Made by a program: the position numbers and the translations under genes. A stretch of DNA of 46,277 bases, from the IMG/VR virus record IMGVR_UViG_3300041583_000077, positions 1-46,277 of that record. One strand, given 5' to 3'. Every line of letters begins with the position of its first letter. Position 1 is the first letter of the stretch. The stretch is from a virus. This document shows, one piece after another, positions 1-7,729 of this stretch. A model generated the notes under the pieces. That model had not been told where the DNA came from, did not search any database, and was given only the letters and a program-made list of their open reading frames with translations.

Positions 1-591
1 ACCGTTGTCATTTTCGTCGCCGTCACCATCTTCCCAGTCAAGGTGTTCGTCCAGCATTTCGCCCAGCGCCTCAACAGCTTCCTGGCCGTTCTTTTTTGCT
101 TGTTCAAACAGCTCGTCGTATACTTCTTCTGAACTCCAGCCACGGTATTTAAAATCTTGATAGCAATCAACAATACTAGGCTTCTTACCAATGCGGTCAT
201 CTACAAGCAAGTTGTTTACAATATAATCTGCCGCAATATTGTACAGCATCGGGTTACGCGATTCACGACGACCCAAATGGTCATATACCATGTGTAAGAT
301 TTCGTGAGCAAGAACAAACTCAACTTCTTTATTGTTCATTGCGTTAAAGAATTGAGTGTTATAGAACAGGTGACGTCCGTCTACCGCAGCAGTAGGAAGC
401 CACTCGTCCGCGGCTTGAATCTTCAAACGAGTTGCCATGTTACCAAAGAATGGATGCCGTAACAATAATCCTACACGAGCAGTAATAATACGTTCATGCA
501 CTTCTACACGCATTTTTTCAAGTGCTGCTGGAGTGATGTTGGGATCAGGCTGCCAATTGCGTATTTTGCTTGCAGTTTTTTTAGTAGACAT
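1..591 (-). CDS. Putative zinc metallopeptidase (DUF2201/VWA-like), C-terminus cut by window edge
   Basis: The frame is open from the ATG at 591 to base 1, so 197 N-terminal residues are visible and the C-terminus lies outside. A HEILH zinc motif (HExxH) is at residues 96-100, with a further His at 105 that could be a third ligand. The end is acidic (Asp/Glu/Gly-rich). Proteins of this layout, a metallopeptidase-like N-terminus with a VWA-like C-terminus, often pair with MoxR ATPases, and a MoxR gene lies directly upstream. A Shine-Dalgarno AGAGGT sits 5 bases before the ATG, and a sigma70-type promoter lies at 622-650. The metal-binding site is seen. Protease activity and a chaperone-like role with MoxR are inferred from family knowledge. 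Confidence 0.8.
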   Translation of the reverse strand, partial: MSTKKTASKIRNWQPDPNITPAALEKMRVEVHERIITARVGLLLRHPFFGNMATRLKIQAADEWLPTAAVDGRHLFYNTQFFNAMNNKEVEFVLAHEILHMVYDHLGRRESRNPMLYNIAADYIVNNLLVDDRIGKKPSIVDCYQDFKYRGWSSEEVYDELFEQAKKNGQEAVEALGEMLDEHLDWEDGDGDENDNG

Positions 592-621
592 TGTATACCT
601 CTTTGTTTTATCCTATACGTT

Positions 622-650
622 AATATAACATTATTTACGTATTCGGTCAA
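622..650 (-). promoter_or_regulatory. Sigma70-type promoter of the metallopeptidase gene
   Basis: On the minus strand the -35 is TTGACC (645-650) and the -10 is TATATT (622-627), separated by 17 bp. It lies 30 bases upstream of the ATG at 591 and matches the other early-type promoters in the window. Confidence 0.75.
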
Positions 651-666
651 CCTCTATATAGAAAAC

Positions 667-690
667 GTGGGCGAAGTTTCCAACGCCCAC
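667..690 (-). terminator. Hairpin terminator after moxR
   Basis: A 7-bp GC-rich stem (GTGGGCG/CGCCCAC) with a 10-base loop lies just past the moxR stop and is followed on the minus strand by GTTTTC. The T-run is short, so termination may be partial. It separates moxR from the promoter of the next gene. Confidence 0.6.
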
Positions 691-704
691 CTTATTGCAT
701 CGTT

Positions 705-1787
705 TTATGCCGACTGCGCAGCTTTGATGTACTTGCCGTACCGATCGTGGAACTCGTCAAAGCATTCAACTGCATCCGGGTCGATTGGAAGACCGTATTG
801 AGTAAGAGAAAGCTTGATACCCATAACAACTAGTTCGGTGTCAAAGTTATCCATTGCAAAGCGCAGGAAGTTGTTGACTTTGTCATCAAATTTCTTGTCA
901 TTGCTGTCACTTGCTTCCTTCAGCTCGTAGCACAGGGACACAGTCAAGGAATACATTGCACTAATTTCTTTGCTCTTCATCTCCTTGACCTTACCAGCAA
1001 GGATATCGCTAGGATTGGGCATCTGCGATGCAACCTTACGGTGTGCCATAAATTTTACTGCAAGACCTTCACCAACGGCACCTGCAACTAGATCAGTGGT
1101 AGTGCCGTCATCGATATTGTCTTCCAGCAATTCACTAACAAAACTCCAACTACGCGGGGTTGCAAAACTGCGGCTTGCACTTCTAGGATCAAAGTCATAC
1201 AGGTCTTGTTTGGCAAATTGCAGATAGCCTACAACGTCTTGGTGTACCTTGTTGTTGACAGCCCAAGTAAACCAATCGTCAAAGTTAACAGCCAGCTCGA
1301 GGTGAACAAAACGGTTAGCCAACGGAGCAGGCATACGGTAAGTAACACCTTTGTCAGCTTCACGGTTACCAGCAGCCACAATCATAACATTGTCAGGCAG
1401 CTTGTAGGTACCAACACGACGGTTAAGAATCAGCTGATATGCTGCCGCTTGTACTGCCGGCGCAGCACTGTTCATCTCGTCCAAGAACAATACAATATTA
1501 TCATACTGTGCTGCAAATTCTGCACTGGGCAGCTCGCTAGGTGCACCCCACACCATTGTGCCCGAGTTGCTGTCAAAGTACGGAATGCCTTTGATGTCTG
1601 TAGGCTCCCAAAGGCTCAAACGAATATCAATAAGGTGCGAGTTATCAAAACTATCAGCAATTTGTGCTACGATATCAGATTTACCAATACCAGGAGGACC
1701 CCAAAGGAAGATTGGGCGTTTCTTTTTCATAGCTACCCGCAAGCTAGTTTTTGCTTTATTAGGGCTAAGAGTACGTGCATCAGACAT
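705..1787 (-). CDS. MoxR-family AAA+ ATPase
   Basis: A 360-residue AAA+ ATPase. The Walker A is GPPGIGKS at residues 30-37, the Walker B VLFLDE at 99-104, the sensor-1 Asn is at 141 in AAGN, and an Arg-finger candidate is at 159 in LANRF. MoxR ATPases work as maturation or remodelling chaperones, often with a VWA partner; here the partner candidate is the HEILH protein immediately downstream. An AAGGA ribosome site precedes the ATG, and the gene has its own promoter at 1821-1849. Full length for a MoxR protein. The substrate is unknown. Confidence 0.9.
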   Translation of the reverse strand: MSDARTLSPNKAKTSLRVAMKKKRPIFLWGPPGIGKSDIVAQIADSFDNSHLIDIRLSLWEPTDIKGIPYFDSNSGTMVWGAPSELPSAEFAAQYDNIVLFLDEMNSAAPAVQAAAYQLILNRRVGTYKLPDNVMIVAAGNREADKGVTYRMPAPLANRFVHLELAVNFDDWFTWAVNNKVHQDVVGYLQFAKQDLYDFDPRSASRSFATPRSWSFVSELLEDNIDDGTTTDLVAGAVGEGLAVKFMAHRKVASQMPNPSDILAGKVKEMKSKEISAMYSLTVSLCYELKEASDSNDKKFDDKVNNFLRFAMDNFDTELVVMGIKLSLTQYGLPIDPDAVECFDEFHDRYGKYIKAAQSA

Positions 1788-1820
1788 GGTGTATTCCTTT
1801 TGTTCAGTGTCTATGTGTTA

Positions 1821-1849
1821 GTTATAGCATTAGTTGATGTTGCTGTCAA
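1821..1849 (-). promoter_or_regulatory. Sigma70-type promoter of moxR
   Basis: -35 TTGACA (1844-1849), 17-bp spacer, -10 TATAAC (1821-1826). It overlaps the 3' end of the 22-codon reading frame at 1830-1898, so transcription from the upstream promoter also runs through this site. Confidence 0.75.
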
Positions 1850-1898
1850 CGATAAATTTGTCTACAATGGCATCAAAAATATCTAAGTATTCTTGCAT
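1830..1898 (-). CDS. Possible 22-residue small protein or leader peptide
   Basis: A 22-codon frame with ATG at 1898 and TAA at 1830-1832, beginning MQEYLDIFDAIV and acidic/hydrophobic. It has its own sigma70-type promoter (1933-1961) and an AGAGGTG ribosome-binding-like stretch about 12 bases before the ATG. Its last codons overlap the moxR promoter. It could be a small protein or a leader peptide for moxR. No family is recognised. Support comes from the promoter and ribosome site, not from homology. Confidence 0.4.
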   Translation of the reverse strand: MQEYLDIFDAIVDKFIVDSNIN

Positions 1899-1932
1899 CA
1901 CAGTAGTTTCACCTCTGTTTCGTTACAATTTT

Positions 1933-1961
1933 AATATAACGTATCTAGGACAGCAGGTCAA
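1933..1961 (-). promoter_or_regulatory. Sigma70-type promoter before the 22-codon frame and moxR
   Basis: -35 TTGACC (1956-1961), 17-bp spacer, -10 TATATT (1933-1938). It is the second of two tandem promoters ahead of moxR. Confidence 0.7.
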
Positions 1962-1964
1962 CCG

Positions 1965-2525
1965 TTATTTTGACCAGAGAGGTAAATTTTGCATCCATGT
2001 ATAATCTATGTTGTATAAGAAAGGAATTTTAATCCGCAAGTAACTGATAACGTCTGCATCCATCTGTTGTTCGTATGTTGTACGAGCATCTATAACATGA
2101 GGTTTTTGAGATATTCCTAAAAATATATCAAGGTCTTCCATTTGAAGGAATATTTCGTTTTGCAAAATACGAGCATCATCGTACTCTACTTTTTGAAAAT
2201 TTGTATGTATATCTTGATGCATAGTGTCTTTAAACTCATCAACCCAGAGTTTAGCGTAATCGAGACTCCATTTGTTTGTCCAGTTAGGGTTAGTAGGCCC
2301 TGCTTTAAAATCATAAAACCAACTGCGCCATCGTAAATATGGATCTCTAATAACTTTAACATGTGTAAATTTTTCACAGTTGGATCGATGCATAAATGCA
2401 GGATGTATTAATTTCCAATCCTTATCAACGTTGGGTATATGCAGTATTCGGTTTGATCCATTACGGTGCGCTGCATGAAGCATTATTTGTTCTTTGGTAT
2501 TGACTATAGTATTAAAATGTGCCAT
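1965..2525 (-). CDS. Sulfotransferase-like protein
   Basis: 186 residues. The segment VKVIRDPYLRWRSWFYDF near residues 56-73 resembles the 3'-phosphate-binding RDPyxRxxS motif of the Sulfotransfer_2 family, and the N-terminal AHRNGSNRI could stand in for the PAPS 5'-phosphosulfate loop, although it lacks the usual Lys. If real, it would transfer sulfate from PAPS to a carbohydrate, perhaps on the cell surface or virion. The C-terminus is rich in aromatic residues. It follows the unknown gene at 2533-2910 by a few bases. The family call is moderate and the substrate unknown. Confidence 0.5.
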   Translation of the reverse strand: MAHFNTIVNTKEQIMLHAAHRNGSNRILHIPNVDKDWKLIHPAFMHRSNCEKFTHVKVIRDPYLRWRSWFYDFKAGPTNPNWTNKWSLDYAKLWVDEFKDTMHQDIHTNFQKVEYDDARILQNEIFLQMEDLDIFLGISQKPHVIDARTTYEQQMDADVISYLRIKIPFLYNIDYTWMQNLPLWSK

Positions 2526-2532
2526 ATATTAT

Positions 2533-2910
2533 TTATTCTGTAGAACGTTTTAATGCCTTGGCAATTCCATACTTGCGTATATCACCACTAAACAAAGAAA
2601 GCTCAACTGCCTTCTTTTCGTCTGTAACCGATATTCCTCGAGAAGTTATATAATACGGACAATTAATAAACTTGTCAAGAAATATAATAACTTGAGTAGT
2701 TATTGGCATGTCCAGCGGAAATGGAATATCGTATGTTGTAATTCCAATTTTGTTTAATACGTCAAATCCTTCATCAGTAAGACGAAGTCCTCCGGTTTCT
2801 TTTTTTCTAGTATTTTGCCACCATACTGGCATATACTCAGTTAATGCAGTATCGTTTACTGTATGACCAAGTTGTTTTAAGAAGATCTTGGTATACACGA
2901 TTTTATTCAA
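2533..2910 (-). CDS. Conserved phage protein, possible winged-helix
   Basis: 125 residues, no firm family. The segment GLRLTDEGFDVLNKIGI (about residues 42-58) looks like the recognition part of a winged helix. The C-terminal part, with YYITSRGISVTDEKKAVELSL near residues 87-107, also looks like a regulatory or DNA-binding fold. Its start overlaps the end of the upstream gene by 8 bases, so the two are probably translated together. Similar proteins occur in marine T4-like phages, from memory. Confidence 0.65.
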   Translation of the reverse strand: MNKIVYTKIFLKQLGHTVNDTALTEYMPVWWQNTRKKETGGLRLTDEGFDVLNKIGITTYDIPFPLDMPITTQVIIFLDKFINCPYYITSRGISVTDEKKAVELSLFSGDIRKYGIAKALKRSTE

Positions 2911-3190
2911 TTATTTCCTCGCCATCAGTTAATTTAAAAACACTAAAATCGTTTGTTTTAAACATTGAATTTAATTTTTTAGCAAGATTGTGCGCATGTC
3001 CCGGATTACTAAAACTAGTTTTTTTATATTTAGGTCCCGGATAATTGGTTATCGAGTTTAAACTTTTTAAATTAAACGGTTCACCTTGATAGAATACTGC
3101 CCAGATTGCTTCTGCTTCTAAAATCTGTTCGCTTTTGTATGTTCTACCGTTCGTAAATTCCATTAAAATCTTTGGCTTGGGGCGACTCAT
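2903..3190 (-). CDS. Conserved hypothetical protein
   Basis: 95 residues, beginning MSRPKPKILMEFTNGRTYKSE, with LEAEAIWAVFYQG in the middle. I recall this type from marine T4-like phages without a known function. The start codon and ribosome site lie inside a 10-bp inverted repeat (3189-3219), and a late-promoter-like octamer is at 3219-3226. Expression is therefore probably late and possibly controlled by mRNA structure. Confidence 0.75.
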   Translation of the reverse strand: MSRPKPKILMEFTNGRTYKSEQILEAEAIWAVFYQGEPFNLKSLNSITNYPGPKYKKTSFSNPGHAHNLAKKLNSMFKTNDFSVFKLTDGEEIIE

Positions 3191-3219
3191 ATGCGTATTC
3201 CTTAATTATATACGCATAT
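3189..3219 (-). promoter_or_regulatory. Inverted repeat enclosing the ribosome site and start codon
   Basis: Perfect 10-bp arms ATATGCGTAT (3189-3198) and ATACGCATAT (3210-3219) with an 11-base loop. In the minus-strand mRNA the AAGGA ribosome site is in the loop, and the start ATG at 3190 sits at the foot of the stem. The hairpin could hide the start codon and regulate translation. Confidence 0.6.
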
Positions 3220-3226
3220 ATTTATC
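3219..3226 (-). promoter_or_regulatory. T4-late-like promoter octamer
   Basis: Minus-strand GATAAATA, one base off the T4 late consensus TATAAATA, 28 bases upstream of the ATG at 3190. The spacing matches other copies in the window (24250-24257 and 36928-36935). Confidence 0.5.
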
Positions 3227-3227
3227 T

Positions 3228-3473
3228 TTATTTCCAATCTGCGCCGCCTGCAAATTTAACTTCGATCACTTCATCGTTGTTATTTTTAGCATTTTCTTTA
3301 ACAAACTTTTCAAGATCGCCGTTGAGTCGTGCCATAACAATACCTAGTGAAAATGCAAGGTTTTTTGCAGCTACAATATCCAAGCGTAAGTCTTTTGCTT
3401 TGCTTGCTTCTGCACTTTGCACTTGCTTGATAAACTGTTGAATAGCTGTTGTATTAAGAGGTTCGATTGACAT
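3228..3473 (-). CDS. Conserved hypothetical protein
   Basis: 81 residues, mostly helical by composition: the N-terminal half is Ala/Lys/Leu-rich and the tail reads EVIEVKFAGGADWK. No domain recognised. Its 5' end overlaps the previous gene by 20 bases, consistent with coupled translation. Confidence 0.7.
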   Translation of the reverse strand: MSIEPLNTTAIQQFIKQVQSAEASKAKDLRLDIVAAKNLAFSLGIVMARLNGDLEKFVKENAKNNNDEVIEVKFAGGADWK

Positions 3474-3930
3474 TACTTAATACCATTTTCATTTCAATTT
3501 CAGTCTTAAAAGGCCCAAGATATTCGTTACGTTCGATAGTAATCAACTTTGGACAAAAGCTTTTAAGCCAATTTACATTAAACTTAATCAAATAAAATCC
3601 TGCACAATATACACTTTTTGATTTTTCACTCTTGGTAAACAACGGAAGACTTCTAGAAATATCATACATACTGTTGTATGGAATACCTCTAGTCAGATAT
3701 CCGTGTACATCATGCTCTAATGTAGCGTCCTGCGCGGCAATAATTTTAGCAGTTAAAAAATTCTGCCCAAACGTTTTCTTTAGATGCCCTTCGGATTTAT
3801 AAAAATCAATCTTGCCTTTACTCGAAAATACAAAATTATCATCGTCTCTAGTAAGTGTTCCTATTCGAACACCTTCATCCTCGATGATCCAAAATTTATT
3901 ATCTAGGATAGGTTTTGCTTTAATTGTCAT
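3454..3930 (-). CDS. Conserved hypothetical protein
   Basis: 158 residues, beginning MTIKAKPILDNKFWIIEDEG. The pattern of short beta-strand-like segments suggests a mixed alpha/beta fold. No catalytic motif seen. It overlaps the exonuclease gene by 4 bases (ATGA type). I recall similar proteins beside the RNase H gene in marine T4-like phages; function unknown. Confidence 0.7.
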   Translation of the reverse strand: MTIKAKPILDNKFWIIEDEGVRIGTLTRDDDNFVFSSKGKIDFYKSEGHLKKTFGQNFLTAKIIAAQDATLEHDVHGYLTRGIPYNSMYDISRSLPLFTKSEKSKSVYCAGFYLIKFNVNWLKSFCPKLITIERNEYLGPFKTEIEMKMVLSNVNRTS

Positions 3931-4910
3931 TTAGGATACCTTGCTTGTAATGGTTCTGCAAAACTCTGTGCCTGATCTGCAATACGTTGCATATCCCATT
4001 TAGCACAAAACTTCATAAGGCGCATGCCGACTTGCGATACATCCTTGGGTTCTACTTCTGTAATAGTTTTGTTAATAGTAGATTTAATTTCGGTAGGCTG
4101 TGCAGTAAGATCACACAGCACAACATTGCGATTGTAATCATCTAGTACACGATGTTCAACTCCGTTATGATCTGTCCAACGTTGCAGCATCATATTATTC
4201 CAGTTGAATCCTTTTGTATCTTTGTCCTCAAATGCTTCGCGTAGTCCAACCTTGTTCTTAGTGCCTTTTACACGTACACCAGGATATGCACTAAACACGT
4301 TGTCGCTGGTGTCACCGCGCATACACTTTTCAAACAACTGCCATTGTGGATATGGAGCCGGCCTAGTTTCGCCAGTTTTTTTATCCACAACAGGCTTACC
4401 TTTGTCGTCAAAGTATCCTTCATGTGTGATAGTCATGTTAGCAACACCGTTATACTGACGCACGTTAGGAGCAATCAACTGTGCAAAGTCACCGTCTGTG
4501 CTGATAATAACATGATTGTCATTAGGATGATTCTGTACCCAGCCCGCAATAAGATCATCTGCTTCCAGCTGCGAATGCTGCATCACAGTACAGTTTGTTT
4601 TGTTGGTAACAAAGTCTTTGAACTCGTCAAAGATCTCCCAAAACGCTTTGTCCTCTTCCATCTCACGAGGCGTCATAGCATCGCGAGTTTCTTTACGATT
4701 GCGCTTGTAGGGCTCATAAAAGTCCTTGCGCCAGCTGCGTCCTTCTAAGCAGAACACAACATGAGTGCCGTTGAAGTCTTGCCACGCTTTTTTTACACTG
4801 TTTAGCGTAATATGCAGCGCCATGCCTACTTTGGTATCGATGTCGCCACGCACAACGTGCCTAGCTCGAAAAAAAGTATTTGCTGTGTCAACTAGAATAT
4901 AAGTGTTCAT
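3927..4910 (-). CDS. rnh: RNase H / 5'-3' exonuclease (T4 Rnh type, FEN family)
   Basis: 327 residues, close to T4 RNase H (305). FEN/5'-nuclease acidic residues are visible: D8 in the opening YILVDTANTFFRARH, E116-A-D-D119 in QLEADDLIAGWV, and D139/D141 in ISTDGDFAQL. This enzyme removes RNA primers and flaps from lagging-strand fragments and works with the T4-type polymerase and clamp found in this window. It is overlapped at both ends by neighbours (4 bases each) in a tight operon downstream of metK. Confidence 0.9.
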   Translation of the reverse strand: MNTYILVDTANTFFRARHVVRGDIDTKVGMALHITLNSVKKAWQDFNGTHVVFCLEGRSWRKDFYEPYKRNRKETRDAMTPREMEEDKAFWEIFDEFKDFVTNKTNCTVMQHSQLEADDLIAGWVQNHPNDNHVIISTDGDFAQLIAPNVRQYNGVANMTITHEGYFDDKGKPVVDKKTGETRPAPYPQWQLFEKCMRGDTSDNVFSAYPGVRVKGTKNKVGLREAFEDKDTKGFNWNNMMLQRWTDHNGVEHRVLDDYNRNVVLCDLTAQPTEIKSTINKTITEVEPKDVSQVGMRLMKFCAKWDMQRIADQAQSFAEPLQARYPK

Positions 4911-5344
4911 GAAACTTCGCTGCGTCCTTTATCAATGGGTACTACATTAATATAGCCGGAACCACGCTGTGTGTCAAGTCCTTCTTGTTCGAGCATACCA
5001 TAAACAATATCACGAAACCAACGATCTACAATTTCTTCTTCGGGATCCATTTCTTCTCCATATCCTGCTTGTCTAAGTTGTTGAATGAACAGATCATTCC
5101 AATCCATTTCAAAAAACCCATTGCGGATATTTTCTTGATTAACTTTAACATCCAGTACACTTATCCAAGGTTCGCCTTTTTTAGTAGCGTATGCCTTTGG
5201 ATCTTTCTTTTTTAGCAGTTCAAGCTCTTCTTCTGCTATACGAGTATGCTCGGCCTCTGCCGCAGCTTTGTGTAAAGCTATCTCTTGTTCTAGTTCACGT
5301 TCTTTAGCTTCTATGCCTGTGACACGCTTTAACCACTGTTTCAT
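4907..5344 (-). CDS. Conserved hypothetical protein with coiled-coil N-terminus
   Basis: 145 residues from the ATG at 5344, which shares its A with the metK stop (TAATG); a longer upstream frame exists but would run deep into metK. Residues about 10-50 are a Glu/Lys/Ala-rich coiled coil. The rest, with GEPWISVLDVKV followed by FFEMDWN, is a compact acidic domain. No known function; remembered as conserved in marine T4-like phages. Confidence 0.75.
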   Translation of the reverse strand: MKQWLKRVTGIEAKERELEQEIALHKAAAEAEHTRIAEEELELLKKKDPKAYATKKGEPWISVLDVKVNQENIRNGFFEMDWNDLFIQQLRQAGYGEEMDPEEEIVDRWFRDIVYGMLEQEGLDTQRGSGYINVVPIDKGRSEVS

Positions 5345-6429
5345 TACCAACCAATCCTTTCCCATGGTACATCTTTGTTGCCAAAGTGTCCGTATGTACA
5401 ATTATCACTATAATTAGTATAGTTGAATAAATCAAATCTGTCAATAATACCTTTTGGTGATAAGTCGATGGTTTCACGGATAAACTTTTCAATGCTTTTG
5501 CTATATCCATTGGACTCTACATAAACACTAGTAGGTTGCTTAATGCCAATAGCATAGCTTAATTGAATGTTACACCAGTCTGCCATTTCATCTGCTACTA
5601 CATTTTTCGCAAGCCATCGCGCCATGTACGCAGCTGACCGGTCCACTTTAGTAGGATCCTTACCGCTAAACGCTCCGCCGCCGTGGGGGGCAAATCCGCC
5701 ATAAGTATCAACAATAATCTTTCTTCCGGTAACGCCAGCATCCCCGTCTGGGCCACCAATAACGAAGTTACCAGTAGGGTTAAGATGCCATACAGTGTTT
5801 TCATCGATTAAATCTCCTAATACATTCATTGCGCATTGTTTTGCAAGATCACGTGCTGCTTCAACATGCCCTTCGCTGTGTTGTGTACTGATAACAACTT
5901 GATCAATACGTTTGGCTTTGCCGCCTTCGTATTGCACACTAACCTGTGATTTAGCATCAGGTCCAATAATGTTTGTAATTTCACGTTCTGCTTTAAGGTC
6001 TTTTAGAATCTCGTGTGCATAATAGATAGGCGCAGGCAAGTATGCTGCATTATCGTTGCAGGCGTATCCAAACATAATGCCCTGATCGCCAGCACCAAAG
6101 TCGTCTGTGCCTAGTGCAATGTCCGCACTTTGAGAATGGATTTCATTGTAGATGTTTAGTTTATCCCAATGAAATCCTTCTTGCTCATAACCAATCTCAC
6201 GAACTTTGCTACGGACAATTTCTTTAACTTGTTCCTTGCTTACGTTAAAGTTTTTTACTTCGCCCGCCAACGTTACATGGTTGGTAGTTACAAGTGTTTC
6301 GACAGCAACACGAGTAGTAGAGTCGCCCGCCTTTAATCCAGCATCTACAAGTGCATCTGAAATTTGGTCTGCTACTTTATCTGGGTGTCCGTCACTAACA
6401 CTTTCGCTAGTAAAAATATAATTGTTCAA
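5344..6429 (-). CDS. metK: S-adenosylmethionine synthetase
   Basis: 361 residues (bacterial MetK about 384). The family signatures are present: FTSESVSDGHPDKVADQISD at the N-terminus, GAGDQGIMFGYA, and GGGAFSGKDPTKVDRSAAY. It makes SAM from methionine and ATP. The start is a TTG at 6429, set by AAGGAG six bases upstream; there is no nearby ATG in frame. It lies in the same minus-strand run as queE and folE. QueE uses SAM as a cofactor, so local SAM supply for a modification pathway is a reasonable inference. Confidence 0.95.
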   Translation of the reverse strand: MNNYIFTSESVSDGHPDKVADQISDALVDAGLKAGDSTTRVAVETLVTTNHVTLAGEVKNFNVSKEQVKEIVRSKVREIGYEQEGFHWDKLNIYNEIHSQSADIALGTDDFGAGDQGIMFGYACNDNAAYLPAPIYYAHEILKDLKAEREITNIIGPDAKSQVSVQYEGGKAKRIDQVVISTQHSEGHVEAARDLAKQCAMNVLGDLIDENTVWHLNPTGNFVIGGPDGDAGVTGRKIIVDTYGGFAPHGGGAFSGKDPTKVDRSAAYMARWLAKNVVADEMADWCNIQLSYAIGIKQPTSVYVESNGYSKSIEKFIRETIDLSPKGIIDRFDLFNYTNYSDNCTYGHFGNKDVPWERIGW

Positions 6430-6439
6430 AGTGTTCTCC

Positions 6440-6766
6440 TTAATCTAATGGCACAATTTTCTTTTCAACCTTAAAGCCGGCAAGAGCTTGAATATCTTCA
6501 GAATTGACTTCTTGATCTTTACCAAAAGGGAAGAGCAACCGATCTGCTTCTTCGATAGACACAACTGGCTGATTGTTATGTTCAAGTACATGGTTCACTG
6601 TTTGTATAACTTCTTGTTGTTGTCTTGTATATTTTCTATACGGGTTATCTCTTTTTGGAGCACTAAACTCTAATAATTGATCGTTCTCTTTTATTACGAT
6701 CCAGTCGTTGTTCCAATCAAAGGATGTACTATCTGCAATGCGGGGGTTTAGTGTAATTTTTCTCAT
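6440..6766 (-). CDS. Conserved hypothetical protein
   Basis: 108 residues with no recognised domain. It contains SAPKRDNPYRKYTRQQQEVIQ and an acidic C-terminus. The AAGGAAAG ribosome site is good and the ATG overlaps the end of a possible 28-residue frame. It sits between queE and metK in the same operon. Confidence 0.65.
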   Translation of the reverse strand: MRKITLNPRIADSTSFDWNNDWIVIKENDQLLEFSAPKRDNPYRKYTRQQQEVIQTVNHVLEHNNQPVVSIEEADRLLFPFGKDQEVNSEDIQALAGFKVEKKIVPLD

Positions 6767-6849
6767 AAATCTTTCCTTAGTTTGTTAAATTGTTCTTCTG
6801 TGTGTATGCCTTTTGAATATTTAGAAACCTTATCAAGTTCCCCAGGCAT
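6763..6849 (-). CDS. Possible 28-residue small protein
   Basis: ATG at 6849 to TGA at 6763-6765, beginning MPGELDKVSKYSKGIHTEEQ. It overlaps the queE end by 17 bases and the next start by an ATGA, and it fills the only gap between those genes. The peptide is charged and looks coding rather than random. No clear ribosome site is visible, so it is tentative. Confidence 0.35.
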   Translation of the reverse strand: MPGELDKVSKYSKGIHTEEQFNKLRKDL

Positions 6850-7729
6850 TTCCAAATAGGCTAATGTGGAGTCTGGGTGTGAAGCGCCATCCTTTTTCCA
6901 TACAGATGTTCGCCACTTCCTGAACGTTGAGGTTATATTCTTCCGAACGTCCGCCCAACGGCATAAGGTATACAGGGCATTCAATGCCTGCGTCGCGATA
7001 CTCTTGAACCGCACGGCCAGCTTCATCAATATCTGCACGATCAGCACACACAAATTTAAGATAAAGATCGCTACCAGAAACGCTAGCATAATTGGCAGCA
7101 ACGTTAGGACGTATAGCATCCTCCCAAGATTCTCCACTAACGGAGAGTTTAGGTGAACAACTCCAGGTAATATTAATTCGTCCATGGTCATTGAGATATT
7201 CATGAAAATCTCTGTGAAGTGTTTGTGTAGTGTTTGTTTCAAATGTAACATTTTTTAAATCCTGCATACGTGGGTGTTCAAACAGATCGATGTACAAACG
7301 TTGCCATGCCAGCAAAGGTTCGCCACCTGTTAAAATCAAATGAACATCCTGTCCATTTGCCATTGTCCAACACCCTTCTGGAGTAAGACTTAGTAAATGA
7401 TCTACCACTTCGTCAATTGTTCGTTCGTGAACAAGATGTTTAAACTCAGGATAGATGCTTGCGTATGTATCACAACCTGTGTGAATAATAGGCAAGTCTT
7501 CAAATTTTTCTACAGTTTCATGTACACCTGCGTCCAGCAGTGCTTTGACTTCTGCGTTGTATCTTTCACCTTTAGCGTGTTTTTCTGCACGACTGGGTTC
7601 TGATCTGCCCAGTCCAAAGTTCATACAACGGAAATTACAACCAAAGGTGCGTAGGAACACGCTAGGTACTCCTACATATTTGCCTTCACCTTGTACCGAA
7701 TAAAATGCTTCGCTATATCTTAATTTCAT
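6833..7729 (-). CDS. queE: 7-carboxy-7-deazaguanine synthase (QueE), divergent
   Basis: 298 residues, long for QueE (about 210-250). The N-terminal SEAFYSVQGEGKYVGVPSVF is typical. The radical-SAM cluster begins GCNFRC (C31, C35), but the expected third Cys is Phe38. A Cys-Asp-Thr that matches the usual CDT reappears at 86-88 after an insertion of about 50 residues, giving CX3CX50C. A GG-E motif (LILTGGEPLL) for SAM binding follows. QueE converts 6-carboxy-tetrahydropterin to 7-carboxy-7-deazaguanine. It overlaps folE by 4 bases and is co-transcribed with it. Confidence 0.88.
   Translation of the reverse strand: MKLRYSEAFYSVQGEGKYVGVPSVFLRTFGCNFRCMNFGLGRSEPSRAEKHAKGERYNAEVKALLDAGVHETVEKFEDLPIIHTGCDTYASIYPEFKHLVHERTIDEVVDHLLSLTPEGCWTMANGQDVHLILTGGEPLLAWQRLYIDLFEHPRMQDLKNVTFETNTTQTLHRDFHEYLNDHGRINITWSCSPKLSVSGESWEDAIRPNVAANYASVSGSDLYLKFVCADRADIDEAGRAVQEYRDAGIECPVYLMPLGGRSEEYNLNVQEVANICMEKGWRFTPRLHISLFGNAWGT

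Noticed and set aside
1206-1886. Plus-strand frame of 226 codons across moxR
   Set aside because: It is antisense to the well-supported ATPase (Walker A/B on the minus strand), with no ribosome site or family.
6850-7251. Minus-strand hydrophobic frame overlapping queE
   Set aside because: Its upper part is a shifted reading of queE; only the last 28 codons (6763-6849) are outside and possibly coding.
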